Positions 54,420 to 62,397 of a stretch of DNA of 64,000 nt are shown piece by piece. Positions within the stretch are counted from its first letter, which is position 1. Each line of letters begins with the position of its first letter. The stretch lies in contig NZ_FCNU01000030.1 in assembly GCF_001545115.1 (NCBI RefSeq), positions 32,976 through 96,975 of the forward strand. Direction: 5' to 3'. The DNA is from Candidatus Protochlamydia phocaeensis (lineage in GTDB: Bacteria; Chlamydiota; Chlamydiia; Chlamydiales; Parachlamydiaceae). Made by a program: the position numbers and the translations under genes. Under the pieces are notes generated by a model, which searched no databases, was not told where the DNA came from, and worked only from the letters and a program-made list of their open reading frames with translations.

Positions 54420-55367
54420 TCAGGCAATCCTCTGCAAAGAATCCTGTTGCAAAGTGGCTGAATAAGCATATAGAGAGTCTATTTGCTTAGGACTTAGATA
54501 AATCTGCGGCCGGTTCTCTCGCACAAGTGAAATGGCTTTTTGAACAAAATCGGCTTCCCCCCTCTGCTCTATTTTTTCTTTGTGATATTTCATGATATAC
54601 CCCATCACTTCCATTGCACTGCGCCCGCGACCAGCCTTGCAATGCACGTAAACATGGCCGCTTTGCAAACTTTGATGAATAAAATCCGCCCCTTCATGAA
54701 TTTTATCTGTTGCAATAGGTTGCAAATCAAAAATGGGAATTTGCTTGTGATTGACTTCCAAATGCGCCCAATCTTGCGGACGAACGGGATCGCCAACTAG
54801 TCCGCTCTCCTGATTTTCAAATGGCTGCAAAACGGTCAAAACCGAGAGTTTCCTGTCCGATGAAAGCGAAATAATTTCCTGATGATGCCCCATGGAAGCC
54901 AAGGGGATCGCTCCTAGATATAAGCGGCCTATCCCGTCTTGTTCGGGAAAAAGGCGAATCTCGTCATACCAATTGCGCTGGGCAATGGCAGGAAGCCCTT
55001 GTTTTAAGGCGGCCCATGCCGACTCAAGGCGAATACAGAGCAAAGAAAGCTCAAACCAAATCTTATGCTCATTCTTTTTGAAAAAAATGACGATGGCAAG
55101 AGCTGAAATGACAGCTATGGATCCAAAAGAATAAGGCGAAAGAGCAACCGCCCCCATTAAAACAGCCGCAGTAAAGGTAGCACACAGACTTACACTTAAA
55201 ACCGACCAAAATAAGGGACTCTTTAAAACGCGCAGAACTATATTTTCCGTCTTTCTATTTAATTCTATTTGCCTTAAGGATTGTATACGAGAAGGATGGA
55301 CTGCCGCGTCTTTTGAATGAGCCGTTATAGGTGCAGATACCTGTAAGCCCGATTGAATGAACACCAT
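54420..55367 (-). CDS. Membrane-anchored dual-specificity phosphatase
   Basis: 315 residues. Two adjacent membrane helices at about 53-74 and 80-97 form a bilobed hairpin. Residues about 130-310 are a DSP-type cysteine phosphatase: RNWYDEI and RLYLGAIPL (as in PTPMT1/plant-like DSPs), Asp214 in IFDLQP as likely general acid, and the P-loop VHCKAGRGRSA with Cys243, Arg249 and Ser250. Family members act on phosphoproteins, phosphoinositides or PGP. A GGGGGGT tract precedes the ATG. The hairpin would place the enzyme on the cytosolic side if in the inclusion membrane (inference). Confidence 0.85.
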   Translation of the reverse strand: MVFIQSGLQVSAPITAHSKDAAVHPSRIQSLRQIELNRKTENIVLRVLKSPLFWSVLSVSLCATFTAAVLMGAVALSPYSFGSIAVISALAIVIFFKKNEHKIWFELSLLCIRLESAWAALKQGLPAIAQRNWYDEIRLFPEQDGIGRLYLGAIPLASMGHHQEIISLSSDRKLSVLTVLQPFENQESGLVGDPVRPQDWAHLEVNHKQIPIFDLQPIATDKIHEGADFIHQSLQSGHVYVHCKAGRGRSAMEVMGYIMKYHKEKIEQRGEADFVQKAISLVRENRPQIYLSPKQIDSLYAYSATLQQDSLQRIA

Positions 55368-55901
55368 TATTTACCCCCCGTTTATGCGACTGTCGTCGAA
55401 TTGGCGTAATATCAAACAAAAAAAATTTAATAAATTTATTTTTAAAACTTGCTATTTTCTCATCTCATTGAAAATATTCACCAAATTCATCTTTAAGAAT
55501 TTCTTTTAATTCGCTTTAAAAGGTTGTCGATAAATTCCTCATTCTGTTAGATAAAGAGTTGTTTGTTAGAAAAATCACTAGAATAAAATTAATATTAATT
55601 ATTTGCATACTGCGGCTCAAATTGGCAGTTTTAATACTTTTTATTAAATACTATAATTAATTTGATTATTTTATTCCATTTTTAAAATATTATTTTTTTT
55701 GAGATAATTATTTTTTTACAATCTTCTGATAAGTTTGCTAGGGTTTAGAGCCTGTTAAATAACTTATAGTAGCTGGCATTTGAGGGTATTCCCCCTAGGA
55801 GGTGCTTTTGCTCCCTAGGAAAAAGAACGCGAATCTCGGTTATTAGCGGTTTTAATATATCCTCTTAAAGCCTGTTGGCATTTAATAATTAGGAAATAAC
55901 T
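55368..55901. other. Divergent AT-rich region with repeat B upstream of birA
   Basis: 534 bp. GACTGTCGTCGAATTGGCG at 55390 is another copy of the GTCGAATTG motif. Bases 55420-55740 are extremely AT-rich. Repeat B occupies 55782-55867, only 35 bp before birA, so it must lie in the birA promoter or leader. Confidence 0.5.
55782..55867. repeat. Repeat family B, short copy next to birA
   Basis: Left end TGAGGGTATTCCCCC, inner palindrome CTAGGAGGTGCTTTTGCTCCCTAG, right end GAATCTCGGTTATTAGCGGTTTTAATATATCCTCTT. About 86 bp. Ends match the other B copies. Confidence 0.7.
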
Positions 55902-56636
55902 ATGCGCTCTCATCTTCATTACCATTTTGAGACAATTGATTCTACTAATACATGGGCAAAGAAAAATGTTGATCAGCTCGCTCCTGAAGGAATAACCTTG
56001 ATTACAGCTTCAGAGCAAACAGGAGGAAGAGGTCGCTTTAAACGCCGATGGGAGTCCCCTCCCGATGTCAATATTTATGCGACTTTTTGCTTTTTTGTTG
56101 AGCCTAATCGCCCGGATATTGGGCATATTCCTCAATTGATGGCTTTAGCGACTGTTGATGTTCTTGAAGAATTGGAATTTGCTCCGTCTCTCAAATGGCC
56201 GAATGATGTGCTTTTGCAAGACAAAAAAGTCAGTGGCATTTTATGTGAAACTGTTTTAGCCGAGCAACGGCGCTGCATTATTTGTGGAATTGGTTTAAAT
56301 GTTAACATGCCGTCCACCCTTCTAAAAAAAATTAATCGCCCGGCCACATCTTTATTGGTTGAAAGCCAGCGTTCATTTGAAATCAATCCCATTTTAAAAA
56401 GGCTGGAAGAGAGTTTTGGCCAGCATCTAGCCCGTTTCTTAAAAGAAGGATTTTCTCCTTTCTTCGAAACTTTCAGAGCTAAATCCTATTTTCAATTGGG
56501 GCAAAAAGTTCGCTTTCAAGATAGTCAAGGCCCGATTGAAGGACTTTTTGAAACTTTGGAAACCGATGGATCCGTTCGATTGCGTTTGCCTAACGGGATA
56601 TCTAAAGCCTTTTATGCAGGTGAATTTATTTCTTAA
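55902..56636 (+). CDS. birA: Biotin-protein ligase BirA (no repressor domain)
   Basis: 244 residues. Catalytic domain only: DSTNTWAKK at the start, biotin-binding EQTGGRGRFKRRWESP near 40-55, LKWPNDVLLQDKKVSGIL with catalytic Lys near 110-120, and a C-terminal SH3-like domain. The HTH repressor domain is absent, so it is a type I enzyme attaching biotin to the acetyl-CoA carboxylase carrier protein. In C. trachomatis birA lies next to rodA as I recall; here the phosphatase and a repeat separate them. Confidence 0.95.
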   Translation: MRSHLHYHFETIDSTNTWAKKNVDQLAPEGITLITASEQTGGRGRFKRRWESPPDVNIYATFCFFVEPNRPDIGHIPQLMALATVDVLEELEFAPSLKWPNDVLLQDKKVSGILCETVLAEQRRCIICGIGLNVNMPSTLLKKINRPATSLLVESQRSFEINPILKRLEESFGQHLARFLKEGFSPFFETFRAKSYFQLGQKVRFQDSQGPIEGLFETLETDGSVRLRLPNGISKAFYAGEFIS

Positions 56637-56756
56637 GATTCGAGAGCACATACCGTCAAGTGGCCAGTGGCTGCCCAAGAGAATAGAAGTAAAAAATTAT
56701 TTTAGAGCTTTAAGAATTCTTTAGCTAAATTTTAAAAAAATTTAATAGATATTTTT

Positions 56757-56785
56757 TTGACTTATTATGTTTTGTCTAATATAAT
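56757..56785 (+). promoter_or_regulatory. Near-consensus promoter of the 156-residue membrane protein
   Basis: TTGACT, 17-base spacer, TATAAT (perfect -10), 43 bp before the ATG at 56829; AAAGGAA serves as ribosome binding site. Confidence 0.75.
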
Positions 56786-56828
56786 AATCGCTTAATTTCA
56801 ATATTTTAAACAAAGGAACATTAATCCT

Positions 56829-57299
56829 ATGATTCAAGATTCTTTTCTAATTCCAAATTTTTTTCAAACGGTCCAGCAAGACTTTACGGAGCTTAAAGAA
56901 GCCTTTAGCAATTCATCTCAGTCTCGCAATGAGTTGCAGCAAGAAAAAGTCAATTTAGCGGCCATTCGCATGTTTGCTTCTTTAATGATGGGTTTAGGAG
57001 CCATTAAAACGCTTGTAGCTCTTACTTTTGTTGCCACTGCTCCTATAGGGGCTATATTGGGTATGGCTCTTGGAGTCGGTTTATATGCAATTGGTCATGA
57101 TGTATTTATTATGGCGCGAAAGCGTACACAAGAGCTGGACAATCCTGTTATTAGAGTGGGAAATTTGGTGATAGGCCTTGTACACGAAGTACAGAATGTA
57201 ATAAGAGGAGCTCCTAGCCAGCCAGGACAAGGCGTATGGGTCGAACGCACAAGAGACACTCTCCTCCGTCCTATTTGGCTAGCCCTTTTTAACCGCTAA
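56829..57299 (+). CDS. Small membrane protein, Inc-like topology
   Basis: 156 residues. Polar N-terminus of 45 residues, then a bilobed hydrophobic hairpin (about 48-68 and 72-92: MFASLMMGLGAIKTLVALTF then APIGAILGMALGVGLYAIG), then a polar tail. This is the classic inclusion-membrane protein design of chlamydiae. A strong promoter is present. No sequence family recognised. Like the 121-residue gene at 44221, it is followed closely by a full-length repeat A. Confidence 0.65.
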   Translation: MIQDSFLIPNFFQTVQQDFTELKEAFSNSSQSRNELQQEKVNLAAIRMFASLMMGLGAIKTLVALTFVATAPIGAILGMALGVGLYAIGHDVFIMARKRTQELDNPVIRVGNLVIGLVHEVQNVIRGAPSQPGQGVWVERTRDTLLRPIWLALFNR

Positions 57300-57337
57300 T
57301 CAGCCAAATCGCTAGGACGCAGTAATAAAAATGCGCT

Positions 57338-57425
57338 TAGGGGTGTATTCCCCCCTCATAACCTATATTTGAGATCATTTCTCCTAAGAGCGAAGAGCTC
57401 GAAGTTAGGTTATTAGTGGTTTAAC
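57338..57425. repeat. Repeat family B copy abutting repeat A
   Basis: Left end AGGGGTGTATTCCCCCCTC; interior ATTTGAGATCATTTCTCC is shared with the 28801 copy; right part GAAGTTAGGTTATTAGTGGTTTAA. The expected terminal AATACATCCTCT is missing because repeat A begins at 57426, which suggests A inserted in, or recombined with, B. Confidence 0.65.
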
Positions 57426-57588
57426 AACCTAAGTTTGGAGTTTTTTTACCCTGTGGACTAACGCAAAAGCTCTTGCAAATGAAAAATGGCAAGACGGTCC
57501 CTATTTTTTGATATGGATCGCCTTGCCATTTATTCATCTCCGCAACTTTGACGTAATCGAAAGAGCAAAAAAAATCCAAGCTCAGGCT
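57426..57588. repeat. Repeat family A, full-length copy 2 (MITE-like)
   Basis: 163 bp, ends AACCTAAGTTTGG and CCAAGCTCAGGCT, inner palindrome AAATGGCAAG ... CTTGCCATTT. Shares GGAGTTTTTTTACCCT, AGCTCTTGCA.ATGAAAA and TCGAAAGAGCAAAAAA with copy 1 at 44588. It ends 20 bp before the nifU stop and may terminate that transcript. Confidence 0.8.
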
Positions 57589-57607
57589 AATATCCCCTTC
57601 TTACAGG

Positions 57608-58402
57608 TCATTCGCTTTGATGAAAAGTCGTCAAGTCCGGTACAACGACTAAATCTGGATGCACCTTCGCCTTTAGAACTTGTTGAATATAGGAAAGCGT
57701 GGTTCCCGTAGCTGAAAAACACGATGTGCAAGAGCCTTGATAGGCAATAATGACCGCTTTTTCATCAACCAAATCCATGACTTGCACACCGCCGGCATCG
57801 AGCTCAATATAAGGCCGGATATCGCGATCTAAAACCCCGTCAATCAAGGCGATTTTTTGCTCCTGCGAAAGCTCTTGCCAGCCAGGATATCCCCCTTCCA
57901 GCACTTCTCCAATATCGCGGGGCGCAGGCGGAGCGACATAATTGACGGCCAGCGGAATGTCAAGGCATTGTTCAGCTGCATTTTCCATAGCCGACAGCAC
58001 AAGATTCAAATGAGGCGAAGCTTCTTTGGGAAAAGCCGGCTCATCCTGGCGATCCCTGACCTGTTTATCGATTAAGTCTGCGCCGATACGCTTGGCTTGA
58101 TCATAATTTTTGCCGATTACAAGTTCGCAAGCCACTTCAGCGGCTCCCAAAAGAGCAGATTGCCCATACGCTTGAAAGCGCGCGTCAACGATGATGCCAT
58201 CGTCTGGATCAACCAACCAGTACAAGCAAAGCGCATTGCCATCACTGATATGACCTTCTCGCCCTTCGATCAGACGCATGGCGCGTTCTTCAGACTGCTC
58301 TTTGGTAAAAAAACCCACACAGCGGGGCTTGTCAATTTTGGCCATCAACTTTTTGCTATAGCGCGACCAGGGAAATGGCTGGATGAGAATTTTTAAACTC
58401 AT
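57608..58402 (-). CDS. nifU: NifU-like protein with degenerate scaffold domain
   Basis: 264 residues. Residues 35-145 align with the IscU scaffold, but of its three cluster Cys only Cys59 (NALCLYW) is kept: the YGCGSA position is YGQSA (Gln81) and the third is Leu132 (HLNLVL). Residues about 185-260 are the Nfu domain with intact CxxC (Cys225, Cys228 in GSCTSCFS). So the protein probably carries or transfers clusters by its C-terminal domain. It follows the NifS-like gene by 8 bp in the operon gpmA-nifS-nifU, like CT720-CT722 in C. trachomatis as I recall. Confidence 0.85.
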   Translation of the reverse strand: MSLKILIQPFPWSRYSKKLMAKIDKPRCVGFFTKEQSEERAMRLIEGREGHISDGNALCLYWLVDPDDGIIVDARFQAYGQSALLGAAEVACELVIGKNYDQAKRIGADLIDKQVRDRQDEPAFPKEASPHLNLVLSAMENAAEQCLDIPLAVNYVAPPAPRDIGEVLEGGYPGWQELSQEQKIALIDGVLDRDIRPYIELDAGGVQVMDLVDEKAVIIAYQGSCTSCFSATGTTLSYIQQVLKAKVHPDLVVVPDLTTFHQSE

Positions 58403-58410
58403 TTTTATTC

Positions 58411-59586
58411 CTATCTATCCGGATGCATAATTTTATTTGAGATCTTAGCTAAGGCCAGAGTGCATTCTCCAATAATTTCTATTGCACGGTCGATCTCATC
58501 TTCTGTTGTATAGCGCGATAAGCTAAAGGAGACTGCACTATGGGCTTCATTTTCTTCTATTCCGCAGGCAGCTAAAATCAGCCCTAACTGTTGGAAATTG
58601 CCTCCACCGATACTTGCGCACACACCTTTGCGGTTCAAAGCAAATAATAGCGCTTCATTGGCAATTCCAGGAAACAAAAGTGTCGTGCAATGAGGAAGAC
58701 GCTCTTGCTCTTTAAAGCATACTTTAGCCGCAGGATAGACGCGCGCAATGCCCATCTCAAGCTTATTCCTCAGACGAGCCACTTCCGTGCATAATAAGTC
58801 CCGCGCCTCCAAAGCTTCTTTTGCAGCCCAAGCAAGTCCAACAAGGCCCGGCATATTCACCCCCCCAGCTCGCAGCCCTGCCTGCTCAGCTCCTCCGGAA
58901 ATAAAAGGAGAACACTTTATTCCTTGCTTAATATAAAGCGCTCCTGTCCCTTTAGGGCCATGGAATTGCTCGCCATTAAAAGTCATAAAGTCTGCTCGAA
59001 TATCTTCCAACTCGTAAAAAAGCTTGCCGATGACATGCGTTGCATCCACATGCAGGCGAACGCCTCGCTGCCGGCAAAGATCGGCAATTTCTGCCAGAGG
59101 CTGAACGGTTCCGGTCAATCCATTGGCCCAGGATAGGGACACAAGCGCCGTACGCGGCGATAAAGCTTCAGCCAACGCCTTTGCTGTCACTAAACCCGTC
59201 TGATCGACTTCAATCATGCGACTCACACAGCCCAAAGGCTCCAAACGTCCCATGGCCATAATCATGGGGGCTTCATCAATTGTAGCTGTTAAAAAATGAT
59301 TTTTCCCGGTAGGGACCGTGATATCGCGATAAGTGGAAAAAATGACGTGATTAATGGCCTCTGCTCCGGAAGAAGTCAGGATCAATTGATCAGCCTCTTG
59401 AGCGCCAATCACATGATAAAGCGTTCGATAGCTTTCCGCTAGAGCGGGATAAAGCTCCTGCCCTTTCTGATGCGGAGCCGATGGCTGCCCCCAGCGATCT
59501 GTTAAATAAGGCATCATTTGGCTAAGAGCTTGTTCAGAAAGGCGGCTGGTTGTGCTGTTATCTAAATAAATGAGAGATTGAGACAT
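58411..59586 (-). CDS. nifS: NifS/IscS-like protein lacking the PLP lysine and catalytic cysteine
   Basis: 391 residues, aminotransferase class V fold throughout (YLDNSTTS, SSGAEAINHVIF, HVDATHVIGK, FHGPKGTGALY). The motif that should read S.HK..GPKG reads NGEQFHGPKG: the PLP-binding Lys is Gln207 and the preceding His is Glu206. The PLP-stacking His is replaced in ATIDEAPM (104-105), and the active-site loop SSGSACTS is SIGGGNF (325-331) with no Cys in place. I checked the coding DNA around 58960-58985 and the reading is clear. Desulfurase activity is therefore unlikely; a structural or regulatory role with the NifU-like partner is inferred. Confidence 0.88.
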   Translation of the reverse strand: MSQSLIYLDNSTTSRLSEQALSQMMPYLTDRWGQPSAPHQKGQELYPALAESYRTLYHVIGAQEADQLILTSSGAEAINHVIFSTYRDITVPTGKNHFLTATIDEAPMIMAMGRLEPLGCVSRMIEVDQTGLVTAKALAEALSPRTALVSLSWANGLTGTVQPLAEIADLCRQRGVRLHVDATHVIGKLFYELEDIRADFMTFNGEQFHGPKGTGALYIKQGIKCSPFISGGAEQAGLRAGGVNMPGLVGLAWAAKEALEARDLLCTEVARLRNKLEMGIARVYPAAKVCFKEQERLPHCTTLLFPGIANEALLFALNRKGVCASIGGGNFQQLGLILAACGIEENEAHSAVSFSLSRYTTEDEIDRAIEIIGECTLALAKISNKIMHPDR

Positions 59587-59591
59587 ATAAA

Positions 59592-60269
59592 CTACTGTTG
59601 TTTGATGAATTGCCCGTGATTAAATTCATAAATAATGGGGTGTCCGGTGGCCAATTCCAAGCTGATGACCTCTTCAGCCGATAACCCATCTAATTTCATA
59701 ATGATGGAGCGTAAAGAGTTGCCATGGGCGGCAATGAAAACATTTTTTCCGCCTTGCAGATGAGGCAGGATCGCTTTTTCAAAGTAAGGAATAGAGCGGG
59801 CTGCGGTCATTTCTAAACTTTCTCCACTTGGAGGAGGAACATTAAAGCTGCGGCGCCAAATGTGCACTTGTTCAGCTCCATATTTCTTAGCCATCTCTGC
59901 TTTATTGACTCCCTGCAGCTCTCCATACATGCGCTCATTGAGCTCCCAAGCGCGAATCACAGGAATCGTCTGCGCTTGCGTCTCTGGACTGTAAATTTGC
60001 GCCCATTCTTCCAACTTTCCTTCGCCTGTATGTAAAACGACAGGTACTTTACCCGAATGATGAACAGTCATGGCAAGCATAGCTGTCATTTGTGCGCGGA
60101 TTAAAGAGGAGGTGAAAATAATATCGATCGGCTCATCCTTGATCTGCCTGCCCCCTTTTAGCGCTTCATCAACCCCTGTCAAGGAGAGAGGAATATCTAC
60201 CCAGCCGGTAAATAAATTATATAAATTCCATTGCGATTGACCATGCCGCATTAAAATAAGTTTAGGCAT
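59592..60269 (-). CDS. gpmA: 2,3-bisphosphoglycerate-dependent phosphoglycerate mutase
   Basis: 225 residues. Phosphohistidine motif LMRHGQSQWN near residue 8, GWVDIPLSLTG, WELNERMYGELQG with the catalytic Glu, and AAHGNSLR with the second His. Glycolytic enzyme converting 3- to 2-phosphoglycerate. An ATG at 60302 would add 11 residues, but AAGGAGG lies correctly before 60269. First gene of gpmA-nifS-nifU with gaps of 5 and 8 bp. Confidence 0.96.
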   Translation of the reverse strand: MPKLILMRHGQSQWNLYNLFTGWVDIPLSLTGVDEALKGGRQIKDEPIDIIFTSSLIRAQMTAMLAMTVHHSGKVPVVLHTGEGKLEEWAQIYSPETQAQTIPVIRAWELNERMYGELQGVNKAEMAKKYGAEQVHIWRRSFNVPPPSGESLEMTAARSIPYFEKAILPHLQGGKNVFIAAHGNSLRSIIMKLDGLSAEEVISLELATGHPIIYEFNHGQFIKQQ

Positions 60270-60302
60270 TTTCTCCCCCTCCTTTTTTCTAACTTCCTTC
60301 AT

Positions 60303-60595
60303 TTATAACATGTAAGCTGTTATTCCGCTCTAGAAACCTCCAAAACCGCGCGTCTTCTTTTTTGCGGATGAAGCAAGCTTCTGGCAAAAAACACTCCAAA
60401 CTCAGGTTAATAAATCCTCTAAGCTCTTCGCTAAGTTTTCACTAAGATGATAGACTTAAAATTCCTTTTTATTTAAAAGGGCAAATAGACTCTAATCATC
60501 ACAGTCTGCCGATTCTCATCTACCAAAAAAACTTCATTTTTAGAGGGTTAAATTGCCCTTTTGAGTAATTACCTTAAAATGACAAGGAGGAGAAA
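60303..60595. other. Divergent intergenic region with repeat-A end and distant inverted repeat
   Basis: A solo right end of repeat A (AAACACTCCAAACTCAGGTTAA) lies at 60390-60412. AAAAGGGCAA (60475-60484) and TTGCCCTTTT (60553-60562) are perfect inverted repeats 68 bases apart and could fold in the leader of the DUF1259 gene. Confidence 0.45.
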
Positions 60596-61462
60596 ATGGG
60601 CAAAAGCAAAATAATTAAGCTGTTTGTCTTCATGCTGCTATTAGTCGGCAAAAGCTATGGAGAGAGCTTATGCGATCAGCTAGGAACCCTTTTACAAGGA
60701 GAAACCTCAAGACACGATCGCGTTTGCGATGTATTTGTTCCCCGAAATGATCTGATCTCAGTTCTTGGCGGCTTTACCCTCCACCCTGAAATGGGAATCG
60801 GCTTGGAAGCTGAGTTTATTCCGATTAAAGGCTCTCGCCAAGAAAGGCTTGTTCAAGCAGAAATTGCCTTATTGGAAAGCGAGGTCCAGGCGGTAGAGCT
60901 ATATTTGATAATGAATAACTTCGAAATCACAGCCTTACACAATCACACGCTCTTTGATACCCCTAAAGTGATGTATTTGCACTTCTCAAAAACAGGGAAT
61001 GCCATCCAGATTGCTACTCAGCTAAGAGAACTTCTCAACGCAGTGGGCAACTTTAGCGTCTTTGGAGAAAGCACCGTACCTGTTAGCTTTTTAGATCCCG
61101 CTACCCTCAATCAAATTTTGGGACTTAATGGCGAACTAAAAGCCGGTGGAATCTATCGAGCTGATTTCCAACGTCCTTTCCATGTGAGAGACAGTGGAAC
61201 AACCAGTGAGCCTGAGGGAATGATCGCTATTCAAGGAACAGGCGCTTCGGCTATACTCCTCGGAGAGATGCCTCTTCGAGTCAGCGAAGTCGAAACCTTT
61301 ATTCAAACTCTTCTGGCCAATAATATCATCGTTTCAGCGATTCATAATCACGAAATTTCAGAAAGACCTCGTCTCATCTACGTTCATTTCCAACAGATCG
61401 GTCCTCCAGATGTTTTAGCTGCAGCAGTTCGCCAAGCGCTTAATACGGCCCCTGTTGAATAA
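60596..61462 (+). CDS. DUF1259 (LppY/LpqO) family exported protein
   Basis: 288 residues. Signal peptide at 1-22. The mature part has two copies of the DUF1259 unit: each has an ALHNH or AIHNH motif followed by a PK/PRxxYxHF strand (TALHNHTLFDTPKVMYLHF near 120, SAIHNHEISERPRLIYVHF near 250, both quoted from the motif). Proteins of this family occur as lipoproteins in mycobacteria and in soil bacteria; activity is unknown. AAGGAGG precedes the ATG. It sits between gpmA and the pseudouridine synthase gene, which I recall as neighbours in Chlamydia, so it may be an acquired insertion. Confidence 0.82.
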   Translation: MGKSKIIKLFVFMLLLVGKSYGESLCDQLGTLLQGETSRHDRVCDVFVPRNDLISVLGGFTLHPEMGIGLEAEFIPIKGSRQERLVQAEIALLESEVQAVELYLIMNNFEITALHNHTLFDTPKVMYLHFSKTGNAIQIATQLRELLNAVGNFSVFGESTVPVSFLDPATLNQILGLNGELKAGGIYRADFQRPFHVRDSGTTSEPEGMIAIQGTGASAILLGEMPLRVSEVETFIQTLLANNIIVSAIHNHEISERPRLIYVHFQQIGPPDVLAAAVRQALNTAPVE

Positions 61463-61485
61463 AGGATTCGAGTCCACCTAAGACT

Positions 61486-61544
61486 ATGGCAATCCGGCTT
61501 TTAGGCGCGTCATATTCGCCGACACGCTTAGGCTGAATTGCCAT
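61486..61544. terminator. Long imperfect hairpin after the DUF1259 gene
   Basis: ATGGCAAT (61486-61493) and ATTGCCAT (61537-61544) enclose further partial pairing (TTAGGCGCGTC with GACACGCTTA). It starts 23 bp after the stop. Probable 3' end structure. Confidence 0.4.
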
Positions 61545-61688
61545 CTTATCCATCCTTTGCGCTCAAATTTCCTTAAACTCTAAGCTAAATTTATAATAAA
61601 TTTTATTTATAACTTTTATTGATTTTTAATTTTTTGTGTACTATTATAATACAATGATTAAAACAAAAAAATTGAATTAGGAAAAAAA

Positions 61689-62390
61689 GTGGAAAAAAAT
61701 CGCTTAAGCAAAGTGTTAGCCGCTGCCGGTATTGCTTCCCGCCGCGCTTGCGAACAGCTCATTTTCGATGGTTTGGTTAAAGTCAATGGCCAAGTGGTTA
61801 TTGTTCCACAAACCATTGTCTCTCCAGATAAGGATGTCATTACTGTTCGGGAGCAACCGATCAAGAAAAAAGAGGATAAAGTCTATTACATTCTCAATAA
61901 GCCCGCTGGCTATATTTGTTCAGCCCGGAAAAGCGGTCAGTCCAAACTGGTATTGGATCTCTTTCAAGAAGAGGGCCACCGCCTTTTTACTGTAGGCCGT
62001 CTGGATAAAGATACCCAAGGCCTCTTGATTGTGACAAATGATGGGCACTTTGCCAATGAGGTCATCCATCCCTCCGCCAATATTCAAAAAGAGTATGTCG
62101 CCAAAACCGACCAAGAAATTTCTGCTGAGCATCTTAAAGCCATTTCCAACGGAACTTTAGTAGAAGGAGCTTTTGTTAAGCCTTTGCGTGTAGAAAAAGT
62201 TCGGCGTGGAACATTGAAAATTGTGATCGGAGAAGGAAAAAAAAGAGAGGTCCGCCTGCTTCTTAGCGCAGCGGGTCTTAAAGTGAAAGAATTAACCCGC
62301 ATTCGTTTAGGCGGGCTTGTATTAGGACCTTTGCCAGTAGGCAGTTGGCGTCCCTTAACACAGAAAGAAAGACAATCTATTTTTGCATAA
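61689..62390 (+). CDS. RsuA/RluB-family 23S/16S rRNA pseudouridine synthase
   Basis: 233 residues. S4 RNA-binding domain at the start (RLSKVLAAAGIASRRACEQLI), catalytic domain with VGRLDKDTQGLLIVTNDG (catalytic Asp) near 105 and GKKREVRLLLSAAGL near 180. It isomerises a specific uridine in rRNA; whether it is RluB, RluE, RluF or RsuA type cannot be decided. Start is GTG at 61689. Corresponds to yjbC near gpmA in C. trachomatis as I recall. It overlaps or abuts the next gene. Confidence 0.93.
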   Translation: MEKNRLSKVLAAAGIASRRACEQLIFDGLVKVNGQVVIVPQTIVSPDKDVITVREQPIKKKEDKVYYILNKPAGYICSARKSGQSKLVLDLFQEEGHRLFTVGRLDKDTQGLLIVTNDGHFANEVIHPSANIQKEYVAKTDQEISAEHLKAISNGTLVEGAFVKPLRVEKVRRGTLKIVIGEGKKREVRLLLSAAGLKVKELTRIRLGGLVLGPLPVGSWRPLTQKERQSIFA

Positions 62391-62397
62391 TAATAAA

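Noticed and set aside
60553..60580. TTGCCC-16-TAAAAT as promoter of the DUF1259 gene
   Set aside because: The start of transcription would fall within the ribosome binding site, leaving no usable leader.
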